22,308 bases of DNA from Pyrodictiaceae archaeon (lineage in GTDB: Archaea > Thermoproteota > Thermoprotei_A > Sulfolobales > Pyrodictiaceae): NCBI GenBank assembly GCA_026986935.1, contig JALSNP010000091.1, forward strand, positions 1 through 22,308, written 5' to 3'. The translations under genes were made by a program, and so were the position numbers. Below, one piece after another: positions 7,439 to 15,716 of the stretch. Each line of letters starts with the position of its first letter. Positions within the stretch are counted from its first letter, which is position 1. Below the pieces are notes generated by a model. The model did no database searches and had not been told where the DNA came from. It was given only the letters and a program-made list of their open reading frames with translations.

Positions 7439-7649
7439 GCCTTTAAGAGTTACCCCCCGGGGTTATGCCTATCTCCTCTTGGGCACGGATATACCGTTAC
7501 GGGGTCGACGTAGCTCTGTGATATAGCTTAATCCTTATAGTGCGTGGGCTATAGCTTCACAAAGCTTGTAGGAGGGCCGTACCCTAATTATGCCTAGGAA
7601 ACATTAACCCGTCCTGCCGTGAGACTCTGCTTGGGCGGGGACGGTACGT

Positions 7650-8441
7650 ATGCAGATATTCACGAAGACGAGTAAGGGCGATGTTTCGAGTCATGCCCTC
7701 GTAACTAGTCTTGAGGAAGTATATGAGGGTGCTCTTAGTTATCTGAATGATGTTGTTGAGAGGACGGGGAGGCCCGGGTTCCGCGTCGCCACGGGGGATT
7801 TTCATAAGTCTCGTATAACTGTTGTCCTGCACCCTATAGGCCCCTCAGCTCTCGCCATACTCCTTGAGGAGCTGGCCCGTCTCGGAACCGATGTCGTTCT
7901 TTACCTTGATACAGCTACGGCTCTTTTACCACGGATCGATATAGGTAGTGTCATACTGGCTAGTGGCGCGATAAAGGGCGATGGTGTGTCTAGGGCCTAT
8001 GCGCCTCTCGAGGTACCCGCCATACCTAGCCATGAGCTCTTCCATCACGTTCAGCAATCTCTCGAAATACATGATGTAAAGACTATTACGGGGATAGTGT
8101 GGAGCGTTGACACATTCTATCTGAACGGCGGCGCTATGGAGAACTATATAAGAACCTATAGTAGGATTGCAGCAGCTATGGATATGGGTACGGCGACCCT
8201 CTTCACTGTCTCAATGGTGCGGAAGCTTCATTCGGCCTCGGTGCTCGTTATAGAGTCAAGCGTGCCTAAGGGAGTAGAAAGAGGCGCCCTTTACTCGGAT
8301 GAGGAAACCTACGAGTCTCTTCATAGGAAAGTGTTTGACACACTTGATAGGCTGATAAAGCCACTGCTGGAGGCACTAGCTCTCCACATGGAGCACGTTA
8401 AGGTATCTAAGGCGGCGGCAGCTACTATTGAACCAGCCTAG
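7650..8441 (+). CDS. Divergent nucleoside phosphorylase-fold protein
   Basis: A 263-aa member of the PNP/uridine phosphorylase superfamily. The fold is visible: HPIGPSALAILLEELARLG (61-79) matches the usual H-G-I-G-x-P-S-x-x-I-x-x-E-E-L core, and MDMGTATLFTVS (177-188) matches the E-M-E-x-A-T-L-F helix. Key residues differ: the ribose-binding Glu after Met is Gly180, the catalytic S-D pair is replaced by Glu-Ser in VLVIESSVPKG (198-208), and the N-terminal phosphate loop (GDPxR) is not seen. I infer loss or change of phosphorolysis. The ATG at 7650 follows a GC-rich, weak ribosome site. The next gene starts 17 nt after its stop. Confidence 0.7.
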   Translation: MQIFTKTSKGDVSSHALVTSLEEVYEGALSYLNDVVERTGRPGFRVATGDFHKSRITVVLHPIGPSALAILLEELARLGTDVVLYLDTATALLPRIDIGSVILASGAIKGDGVSRAYAPLEVPAIPSHELFHHVQQSLEIHDVKTITGIVWSVDTFYLNGGAMENYIRTYSRIAAAMDMGTATLFTVSMVRKLHSASVLVIESSVPKGVERGALYSDEETYESLHRKVFDTLDRLIKPLLEALALHMEHVKVSKAAAATIEPA

Positions 8442-8458
8442 GTAGCGGTGCCCGTGCT

Positions 8459-8683
8459 ATGGGGAGAGATGCTGTTTTCAGATTAATAGATGAGAGCATG
8501 AACATACTTGACTACATAGAGAGGGAAATAGGCTCAATAGCTAGGACTAGTTCGAGAAACGAGCCACCAAGCAAGGGCAACATATACTCCCTATACAGCC
8601 TAGTTGTAAGACTCCGAGAGAAGATGATCGAGCTAAGAGCGGAGATCTATAACAGTTATAGCGATGGGTGCAAGAATAAATAG
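8459..8683 (+). CDS. Small helical protein of unknown function
   Basis: A 74-aa hydrophilic protein with two predicted amphipathic helices (about residues 4-27 and 40-66) separated by a Ser/Asn/Pro-rich linker, with heptad-like spacing of Leu and Ile. I do not recognise a family. It lies 17 nt after the nucleoside-phosphorylase-like gene and 16 nt before the membrane protein gene, so it is probably the middle gene of a three-gene operon. It may be an adaptor by its shape, but this is speculation. Confidence 0.6.
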   Translation: MGRDAVFRLIDESMNILDYIEREIGSIARTSSRNEPPSKGNIYSLYSLVVRLREKMIELRAEIYNSYSDGCKNK

Positions 8684-8699
8684 AGGGTAGGCGTAGGTC

Positions 8700-9356
8700 T
8701 TGAAAGGAGCACGTAGGCCGCCTCTGACGATTACTCGGGGAGTAGCTAATGCTGCTAGCTTTGTCTCAGCACTTATATTTATCGCGCTGGTACTATATAT
8801 AATCAAGGGTATCCGAGACACAGAGTTATTGCTAGGTATTTGGTTTATTTACTCAGGGTTAACAGCATCCTCCATACACCCTGTAGTCGTTTCGTACAGC
8901 TCCGCGGCCGAGACGATTAAGCAAGGATACGTCAAAGACGCGGTGAGGCCGCCTTTTAGCCCCATAAGTGCAACAGCTCTAGCATTCTCTGTTCCTTTCA
9001 CAGCCCCTCTCATACTATACGCTATGATACAGTGGCTCCTCAGCGTCTTAGAAAAAGCAGCTATTAGTAGCGAGATAGACATCGAGGATATTGCTGAAGA
9101 GCTCCCGCAACAAATAGGGTCAGCGAAACTATACATAGTCAGCTCGGTAGTCCCAGTGCTACAGCCTATAGCTCTGCTCAGCTCCCTTAATAGCTTGGAG
9201 GCCATGATCTGTGCACTACTAAGAGCGCTCTCTAAGAGGGGGCTTTGGGACAAGCCTTGCACTCCTGATTTCGTAGAAGTAATGATCTGGACCAAGCCTT
9301 ACAACCTGGCCTTCGACTCTAAGCTCCTCTCTGAAAAGTGGAGCATCAAGGACTAG
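8700..9356 (+). CDS. Predicted membrane protein of unknown function
   Basis: A 218-aa protein with about four hydrophobic segments (near residues 15-36, 42-65, 89-117 and 143-174) and an acidic stretch, IDIEDIAEEL, at about 126-135 in the loop between segments three and four. The TTG at 8700 is preceded by a GAGGGTAGG stretch. I recognise no family. The last 45 codons (174-218) lie antisense to the 3' end of dph6, a 138-nt convergent overlap. Since Dph6 needs its C-terminal part, either both strands code here or the membrane gene has been extended by loss of an earlier stop. It follows the 74-aa helical gene by 16 nt. Confidence 0.6.
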   Translation: MKGARRPPLTITRGVANAASFVSALIFIALVLYIIKGIRDTELLLGIWFIYSGLTASSIHPVVVSYSSAAETIKQGYVKDAVRPPFSPISATALAFSVPFTAPLILYAMIQWLLSVLEKAAISSEIDIEDIAEELPQQIGSAKLYIVSSVVPVLQPIALLSSLNSLEAMICALLRALSKRGLWDKPCTPDFVEVMIWTKPYNLAFDSKLLSEKWSIKD

Positions 9357-9926
9357 TGTCTCGGCTTCTCCGCCCTCAAAAGCTGGGTTGAAACCATAGC
9401 GCCTAGAGAGCCTTATAATAGTCTCAACCAGTTCCTCGTCGAGAACCTTTCCCACGACCCAGGGAGGTAGCCCATAGGCCTGAACGCTCACCACCATGAC
9501 CTTGAAACCCTCTCTGACAATGCTCCTCATATACTCCTCTTGGTCTATTCGCCAAAGTGGGTTAAAGATTCGGAGCCCAGCTTCTTCCGCGAGAGACGCG
9601 AATCTTAGTCTCTGGTAATCGCTCAAAAGGGCCCCGGTGATTACCGCGTCGCAGCCCAAGCTCCTCGCCCTCTCAAAGGCCCCTAGCAGCGCCGTTTCCT
9701 CGTTCCCCGCGGCGAGGAGCTTGATGAGAGCTATCCTAAGCGCTCGTGCCTGTAGCTCCACCATGCGTACATGGGGGTAGTGGAACAGCATACTCTCCCA
9801 GCGGGCCTCTGGCTCTATTGCTATTGCGCAGCATATACGGAACCCGTGAAAAACAGCCCAATGGAGCGCATACATGCTATCCTTGCCGCCGCTCAGCATG
9901 GGGCATGCTATCATTTTCTCATCCAC
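9219..9926 (-). CDS. dph6: Diphthine--ammonia ligase (Dph6, PP-loop ATPase)
   Basis: A 235-aa ATP-dependent amidase that makes the last step of diphthamide on elongation factor 2. The PP-loop SGGKDS is at residues 12-17, and the family block NPAFEGGEAETLVLDAPLF lies in the C-terminal third, followed by the YEIRSARLVPK end. Length fits archaeal Dph6. The frame can start at GTG 9924-9926 or at ATG 9912-9914; the longer form adds four residues, and I see no clear Shine-Dalgarno for either, so leaderless start is possible. The gene is divergent from the helicase (83 nt apart) and converges with the membrane-protein gene, overlapping it by 138 nt. Confidence 0.9.
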   Translation of the reverse strand: MDEKMIACPMLSGGKDSMYALHWAVFHGFRICCAIAIEPEARWESMLFHYPHVRMVELQARALRIALIKLLAAGNEETALLGAFERARSLGCDAVITGALLSDYQRLRFASLAEEAGLRIFNPLWRIDQEEYMRSIVREGFKVMVVSVQAYGLPPWVVGKVLDEELVETIIRLSRRYGFNPAFEGGEAETLVLDAPLFREELRVEGQVVRLGPDHYFYEIRSARLVPKPPLRERS

Positions 9927-10009
9927 TAATAGTCTACGTGCATTCTCCCAGGTGCCTCGTTGCTGTTATCTATCCCGGGGCCCCTTAAGCGTCCTAGTAG
10001 GGAAGTGTA

Positions 10010-13000
10010 GTGCCCACAAAGAGGCCTGCTAAGACTAGTAAGACCGTGGCGAGTCTGCGCTCACTTGGATACGAGGTAGTGGTCTGGGAAGAGGAAGGCG
10101 AGGAACCAAGACAGACGGAGACAAGGTTCTCCGACATAGTTCCCCAGCTCAGCGCCCATAGCAAAGGGGGGCTCCGGCTCTATGAGCACCAAGTAGAGGC
10201 TATAAATGCTCTTGAGGAAGGGTATAACATAGTACTCACGGCGAGAACGGGGTCAGGTAAGACGGAGGCTTGGGCTCTTCCGGCAATACGTAATAAGTGG
10301 CGTGTTCTCGCAATATACCCTACACTAGCGCTCGCAGCTGATCAGATAAAGAGGCTAGAGGAATACTATAGCGTGGCCAAGGCAGGCGGCGTAGTAAGGG
10401 TTGATAGGCCTAGTCTAGGTAGGAAACAGAAAGAGAAAATGCTACAAGACATTGTATCAGCTCGTCTCGTCATAACTAATCCAGCATTCCTCTTAGCGGA
10501 GTTGAAGAGAATAGCTGTTGCACCAAATAGGGCTATTCTAGAGGATTTCCTATCAAGAATAGATCTAATAGTGGTGGATGAACTGGATTTCTACGGGCCT
10601 CGGAGCGCCCACATTATCATAGCTATGCTGGACATAATATCGAACTACTTAGCCTCCAGGCCCCCGCGGGTAGTAGTGCTATCCGCTACGCTAGGGAACC
10701 CGGAGGAGCTATCAGCGCTGCTGACACGGATAACGGGTAGAGAGACTAGGGTGATTCATGGCAAGCCCTTTAAGACGCCTAATCGCACAATAATAGTGCT
10801 TGGAAAGGGTGTTGACGCGCTACTTAATTACATAAGGGCTTACTCGGGCATAATAGCCTCGAGGGCCAAATGGATACTAGACACAATATATGATGAGGAA
10901 GAGTTCCGTGAACACATATATGAGATCTACGAGGCTCTCGAAGCCATAGGTCTAAGGCCCCCGAGACCGGGCACTGATGTGGCTGAGGTTCTCCAAGCGA
11001 TTTTCGAGTCCGCGGAGGAGGGCCTCGTAACACTGGTTTTCACGAGGAGCATAAGGATGGCTGAAAAGCTTTACAGATCCTTATTAGAGAAAATACCCTC
11101 TAATATGCAGGATAAGGTTAGAATACATCATCACCTAGTGCCGAAGAGTCTGAGAGAACGCATCGAGGAGGACGCGCGCGCCGGAAAGATAAAGATGATA
11201 ATCACTGTGAGAACCCTTGCGCAGGGAATAGATATAGGTAACGTGAATAGGGTGGTTCACGTAGGGCTTCCCACCGATCTGCGTGAGTATATGCAAAGGG
11301 AGGGTAGGAAGGGTAGACGTAGGGATATAGGCGTCTCGGAGACGGTAATAATTCCTTCAGGGCTGTGGGATCGGAAGCTCCTGGAGACGGGTAGCTCCTC
11401 TCTAAGGGAATGGGTTGGTCTCCACCTGGAGAGGCTCTACATTAACCCGGAGAACACGTATGCGCTGATCTTCAAGGCTCTGTGGAAGCTCTTGCGCGGC
11501 GAAGAGCTAGCCAGTGACGAGCTTCGTGCCTTGCAGCGCTTTAACCTAGTAGAGGCTTATTCCACGCTCAACGGCCAGCGCTATGGTCTAAGTGATAAGG
11601 GGAGAAGGTTTTGGAACGACATAGGTTTCTACGAGCACGGGCCACCATACGGTTATCGTAAAGTGGTTCTGCACGAGGGTAAGGAGAAGCTCTTGCGCGG
11701 CGAGGAGGTTTCTCACCGAGATGCTGTGGAGAAGTACCAGCCCGGCGTATACGATCCCATGACGGAGGCTATTGTTGTGCGCATAGAGCCGCGCGCGCTG
11801 AGAGTATACGAGGAATACCCCGAGGAAGCCGTGCTGGAGCACGACTGGCTCTCGCGCGCCTATAACCGCTACATCGATATAAAGAGGGCCTGGGGCGAGC
11901 ACCCCTCCTTTGAGAACGATCTGCGATATGGGAGAATAGGTACCTACGTATCCCTCAACGTTCATGCTCCTCTGAGCGGTTTCGGGGAACTGGTCGAGGA
12001 GCCTATTGACGTGGAATGGTTTATTGAAAGCCGTAAGCCTAGGTTAGCCTCCTCCCGCGGCTCTGTAAGGGTTTATCACGAGACTGCCGTGATCGAGGTC
12101 AATGCCCCGGTTGCTGGAAGGTACCGCGACTATACCTATGGCTACGTATTCGAGGCGCCGGGCGACGTACTTGCAGAGGATCTCCGCCTAGGATTAGCAA
12201 CGCTCACTGTTTATCTAAGGCTGAGCAAGAAGTATGCAATACCTCTTGGCCTCCTAGCTTACCGTGTCGTAAGCGCTGGCTCGGTTAAAATGATACATCT
12301 ATGGGAGCGCGAGTCAGCAGGCCTACTGGATAAGATAGATTGGCTGAAAATAGCCGAGGATCTCGAGTCCGTAGAGCTCCCTAGGATAGCTATCCCGCTT
12401 ATCGCGGCAGTGGACCCGGTATCGGCTATGAGGATTCTTAGAGGAGAGGTCTCTCTCCAATACGCGGCCAGGCTGGGCGCTAAGGTAGCCCGTTTGCTAG
12501 CTGGTAGCCTAAGCATAAGGCTAGGCGGCCTAGAGATACATTATCCAAGGCCTAGCCCTAGCCACGGCATCGCCTCGGTGTACGCGCTCTACGAGACAAT
12601 CAACACCGGGACCGGTAGCCACGTAGTAATGTGCATCAGTAGCTTTGATGGAGACCATGTAGAGACCTCCTCCCTCTCAGCCCCCTTAGCGCTTGATACA
12701 GCGTCTAAGATCGCTCAGATAGTCCTAGGCCACTTGGACAAACTGCTGAGTAGGAAGATGCGCATCGGCTATTATGGTAGCGAGCAACGCAACCTCCTCC
12801 TCCGAATGCTTTCAGCAAGCTATAGCGGGGTAATGGTGCTTCGCGGAGCAGAGGCCGAGGGGCTATTAGTTGATGTTGCTCAAATGGCTAGCACTAAGCT
12901 AGGCGATGTACCTATCCTAACCCGTCTAGAGCCCGGTATTAGGAGAGCCTTTGACAAGATTTCTCGTGCAAGAACCCGTAAAGACGTCAAAGGACTCGAA

Positions 13001-13126
13001 GAGGCTTTTAGAGAAGCAGCACCATTACTGGCCAAGGCGCTGTACAAGCTATTCCTCGCATTAGAGAAGGGAGTCGTTAAGAGGGCTAATAAGGAGCTAG
13101 CAGAGCAACGAAACAGTACTACCTAG
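10010..13126 (+). CDS. Large SF2 DEAD/DEAH-type helicase
   Basis: A 1038-aa superfamily 2 helicase. Helicase core motifs: Walker A RTGSGKT (79-85), motif Ib/IV-like TNP (156-158), motif II DELD (190-193) in place of DEAD/DEAH, motif III SAT (225-227), motif V LAQGIDIG (403-410) and motif VI QREGRKGRR (429-437). The N-terminal 60 residues are a charged extension. The last roughly 590 residues show no motif I can name. It is most like Lhr- or MrfA-type helicases of archaea, which act on DNA repair or RNA, but the exact class is not clear. The GTG at 10010 follows AGGGA at about 10 nt. It converges with the CitG-family gene, overlapping 30 nt. Confidence 0.85.
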   Translation: MPTKRPAKTSKTVASLRSLGYEVVVWEEEGEEPRQTETRFSDIVPQLSAHSKGGLRLYEHQVEAINALEEGYNIVLTARTGSGKTEAWALPAIRNKWRVLAIYPTLALAADQIKRLEEYYSVAKAGGVVRVDRPSLGRKQKEKMLQDIVSARLVITNPAFLLAELKRIAVAPNRAILEDFLSRIDLIVVDELDFYGPRSAHIIIAMLDIISNYLASRPPRVVVLSATLGNPEELSALLTRITGRETRVIHGKPFKTPNRTIIVLGKGVDALLNYIRAYSGIIASRAKWILDTIYDEEEFREHIYEIYEALEAIGLRPPRPGTDVAEVLQAIFESAEEGLVTLVFTRSIRMAEKLYRSLLEKIPSNMQDKVRIHHHLVPKSLRERIEEDARAGKIKMIITVRTLAQGIDIGNVNRVVHVGLPTDLREYMQREGRKGRRRDIGVSETVIIPSGLWDRKLLETGSSSLREWVGLHLERLYINPENTYALIFKALWKLLRGEELASDELRALQRFNLVEAYSTLNGQRYGLSDKGRRFWNDIGFYEHGPPYGYRKVVLHEGKEKLLRGEEVSHRDAVEKYQPGVYDPMTEAIVVRIEPRALRVYEEYPEEAVLEHDWLSRAYNRYIDIKRAWGEHPSFENDLRYGRIGTYVSLNVHAPLSGFGELVEEPIDVEWFIESRKPRLASSRGSVRVYHETAVIEVNAPVAGRYRDYTYGYVFEAPGDVLAEDLRLGLATLTVYLRLSKKYAIPLGLLAYRVVSAGSVKMIHLWERESAGLLDKIDWLKIAEDLESVELPRIAIPLIAAVDPVSAMRILRGEVSLQYAARLGAKVARLLAGSLSIRLGGLEIHYPRPSPSHGIASVYALYETINTGTGSHVVMCISSFDGDHVETSSLSAPLALDTASKIAQIVLGHLDKLLSRKMRIGYYGSEQRNLLLRMLSASYSGVMVLRGAEAEGLLVDVAQMASTKLGDVPILTRLEPGIRRAFDKISRARTRKDVKGLEEAFREAAPLLAKALYKLFLALEKGVVKRANKELAEQRNSTT

Positions 13127-13987
13127 CAACATGGCCTCGAAAAGGTAGCGAGCAAGCGCGTTAACAACTATATCAGCTACCGAGCCCGGGCCCCTGGATC
13201 CAAGCTCCTCGTAGAGCAGGTTCTCTGCACCAGGGTCGCCCACATAGGCGCGCATCCAATAATCCTCATACCCTTCCCCCGTCTTCCTTCTCAGGAGGAA
13301 ATCCGGGAACAGGCCAGCAACTAGGTAGGTAGCCTTCTTGACGCCGAGCGCTATGCATGGCCACCTTCTCAGCTCTGGGAGAGCGATACCGAGGCTTAGC
13401 TCTAGCAGCCTCGAGGCATCGCGTAAAACATTATCGTAGAGCGCTCCTAGCCATGCGAGGTCGTAGAGGCTTATGCTGACCGAGCTTTGTCTTTGTGTTG
13501 CATCTGGTAGGCCGAGCCAAGAGATGCGCCCAAGATAACTAGGTCTAACCATATAGAGCGCGTCATAGAAGTATCTCGCTCCCTTGGTGCCGCACGATTC
13601 TATAACGATCCGGGAGGAGCCCATTACGTTCTCTAGTCTAACCTCCCTGAGCTTCTCATAGGCATAGCCTAGGCTAGCAGCTTGCAGGGATAGAAGGAAG
13701 AGAGAGCCTAGCCCAGGGTTCCCCCATTTACGCATACGCCTTACTGCTCTGAGCCAGCACCTACACCACTCATTATTAGTGCTCATATGGGCTAGCTCGG
13801 CCCCGTTATCGCAGCTACATAGGCACGTCTCATACGCTATCGGCGAGAGCGCGACGAAGCCCATGGGGTCCATGTCTTTGCGCGGCTTACTGAAACTAAA
13901 AAGCCCCGGCCTCGGTACCAGCGCATCCAGTATCACAGCCATGCTACACGCGTGGGCAAAGACTCTGCAAGGCATTGCTCCTTTCAT
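13097..13987 (-). CDS. CitG/MdcB-family protein (triphosphoribosyl-dephospho-CoA synthase-like)
   Basis: A 296-aa protein of the family that joins ATP ribose to dephospho-CoA. The PKPG-like block is seen as DALVPRPGLFSF (21-32), followed by the acidic KDMD (37-40), and the NPGLGSLFLLSLQAAS stretch matches the family's N-T-N-x-G-x-x-L-L core. I place the start at ATG 13985-13987, which overlaps the amidohydrolase stop (13984-13986) as ATGA and so is probably coupled; the longer frame upstream lies inside that gene in another frame and looks spurious. Archaeal relatives have unknown substrates, and no citrate lyase genes are in view. The 3' end overlaps the helicase by 30 nt. Confidence 0.65.
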   Translation of the reverse strand: MKGAMPCRVFAHACSMAVILDALVPRPGLFSFSKPRKDMDPMGFVALSPIAYETCLCSCDNGAELAHMSTNNEWCRCWLRAVRRMRKWGNPGLGSLFLLSLQAASLGYAYEKLREVRLENVMGSSRIVIESCGTKGARYFYDALYMVRPSYLGRISWLGLPDATQRQSSVSISLYDLAWLGALYDNVLRDASRLLELSLGIALPELRRWPCIALGVKKATYLVAGLFPDFLLRRKTGEGYEDYWMRAYVGDPGAENLLYEELGSRGPGSVADIVVNALARYLFEAMLLGSTVSLLC

Positions 13988-15534
13988 CGCTTCTCCCAGA
14001 CCAGTTCCCCGCCTACGAGTGTCGCAGTAACACTGATTCTCGGGATATCCTCTATATCCGTGCTGAGCGGGTCCTCGGAAAGCACTACAACGTCTCCATA
14101 ACACCCTGGCTCGAGGCACCCTGCCCTGGGCTCGTTAAGCACTTGTGCAGCGCCACCAGTGTATAAGTAGAGAGCAGTCTCTACATCAAGCGCTTCCTCC
14201 TTGCTGTGAGGCAGTAGCGCTCCTCTAGTTACCGCGGCGTACACGCCTTCAAGAGGGTTGAGGGGCTCTACGGGGGCATCGCTCGAAAACCCTAGAATAA
14301 CTCCTCTAGACAGCATTGTCCGGAACGGGTAAAGCCACCTAGTCCTCTCGGCTCCAAGCCTCTCGACAGCCCACCAGTCACTAATCAGGAACCTGGGTTG
14401 GACAGCGACCCTTACACCGAGCGTTGCCAATTTATCTATAACGTCTCTCGGCGCGAGGCTGGCGTGCTCTATTCGGCAACGACAGCCCGCCATGTCGTAG
14501 CCGCGTAGAGCCTCTAGTATAGCGGCATCCCCTATGGCGTGGGCTGCTACATCGAGTCTCCACTCAGAGGCCTTTCTAGCGATCTCGTAAACCTCTTTTG
14601 ATGCTAGTAACTGTTTGCCCGAGTTCTTCTCGTCATCGCTATAGGGTCTGCGTAGCCACGCTGTTCTCGCTCCAAGGCTTCCATCCATGTATATCTTTAC
14701 GCCCATTATACGGAACTGCGGCCCCCCAAAGGATGGCACGAAGCCAGCCGAGTATAGTTTCTCGAAAAGCTTCCTAGATAGATAAACACGTAGCCTAGGC
14801 GCCATCAAGCCGCTATGCCATGCTAGGATGAGGCCTCTTAAGGCGTGCTCCTCAACATCCATGGCTCCCGCCAAGGTTATACCGTTCTTTGCTAGCTCGT
14901 TTAACCCGTCAACAACTAGTCGGAGAGCATCAAGGCTTCTAACAGCTTCATGATACGCTCTCTCCGCAAGCTCCTCATAAACTATGCCCGTTGGCTCACC
15001 GTTGCACCCCTTATCTATGAGAGGAGAGTCGCTCTCCAAGTACCCTAGGATCTCCATGGCTCTCGTATTGAGTACAGCAGCGTGGCCGCACACGCGCATC
15101 AGTACCACGGGCTTATCACGTACCACTTCGTCAAGATCGAACCTAGTAGGCCATGTGCCTAGCTTATCCTGGTCCCATCCACGGCCAATAACCCATTCGT
15201 TAAACCTATCAGCCTCCTCAGCTACGCGCCTAAGTAGGTCATCAAGGCTCTCTGCGTCGTTTAATTTTATTGAGTGCTTATACACGCCTATACCTTGTAT
15301 GTGTAGATGAGCATCCACAAACCCTGGTGCCGCGACTCCATCGAATTCGAGTAGTCGGGGCTTGCCACAGCTTATTGAGCGGGCTAGGTCCCTACCTATC
15401 CTAGCAGCCTCGGTGGCATTGCCTGCATAAACCACGTAATCGCCGAGGATCGTTAGCGCTTCCACGAATTTTGTTGGCCTAAACGAGGTGTATATCCTAG
15501 GAGCTCTGACAATAACTGGGCACTGAGCAGGCAA
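13984..15534 (-). CDS. Amidohydrolase 3 family metal-dependent hydrolase (YtcJ-like)
   Basis: A 516-aa amidohydrolase. The metal-binding FVDAHLH (His76, His78) follows a GVAAPG turn; HAIGDAAI and RIEHASL carry the later metal and catalytic His residues; and SSDAPVEPLNPL near the C-terminus is the conserved Asp block. The early residues form the small composite beta domain. Substrate cannot be told: the family includes imidazolone, formamide and N-acyl hydrolases. The TTG at 15534 is the only useful start; an AATTTA-type TATA box (15572-15579) and a weak GGGGCA support it. It is the first gene of a coupled pair with the CitG-family gene, so the two may act in one pathway. Confidence 0.88.
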   Translation of the reverse strand: MPAQCPVIVRAPRIYTSFRPTKFVEALTILGDYVVYAGNATEAARIGRDLARSISCGKPRLLEFDGVAAPGFVDAHLHIQGIGVYKHSIKLNDAESLDDLLRRVAEEADRFNEWVIGRGWDQDKLGTWPTRFDLDEVVRDKPVVLMRVCGHAAVLNTRAMEILGYLESDSPLIDKGCNGEPTGIVYEELAERAYHEAVRSLDALRLVVDGLNELAKNGITLAGAMDVEEHALRGLILAWHSGLMAPRLRVYLSRKLFEKLYSAGFVPSFGGPQFRIMGVKIYMDGSLGARTAWLRRPYSDDEKNSGKQLLASKEVYEIARKASEWRLDVAAHAIGDAAILEALRGYDMAGCRCRIEHASLAPRDVIDKLATLGVRVAVQPRFLISDWWAVERLGAERTRWLYPFRTMLSRGVILGFSSDAPVEPLNPLEGVYAAVTRGALLPHSKEEALDVETALYLYTGGAAQVLNEPRAGCLEPGCYGDVVVLSEDPLSTDIEDIPRISVTATLVGGELVWEKR

Positions 15535-15716
15535 ACATGCTGCCCCAGTACTAGGGGCTTACTAGGCACCCTAATTTATGAAATCGTTTACAGCTCATAG
15601 CGCTGATAACCTAGCCCTCTTTATCAAGCTATAAACCAGATATAGGGGGCTCAGAAATCAGCCATAATAACGGCCGGGGCTTGGAGAAGAAATAATAGCA
15701 CTAACATGGTGTATGC

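Noticed and set aside
8849..9295. 148-aa minus-strand frame opposite the membrane protein
   Set aside because: It is a shadow frame, Ser/Thr/Ala-rich, and overlaps both real genes on the other frames.
11485..11707. Near-identical repeat of about 17 nt encoding KLLRGEE in the helicase
   Set aside because: It is two copies of a short peptide in the same coding frame with no other repeats, most likely chance or a minor internal repeat.
13988..14119. Longer frame that would extend the CitG-family protein by 44 residues
   Set aside because: It lies inside the amidohydrolase gene in another frame, has low-complexity Arg/Cys-rich sequence, and the ATGA start at 13987 explains the gene better.
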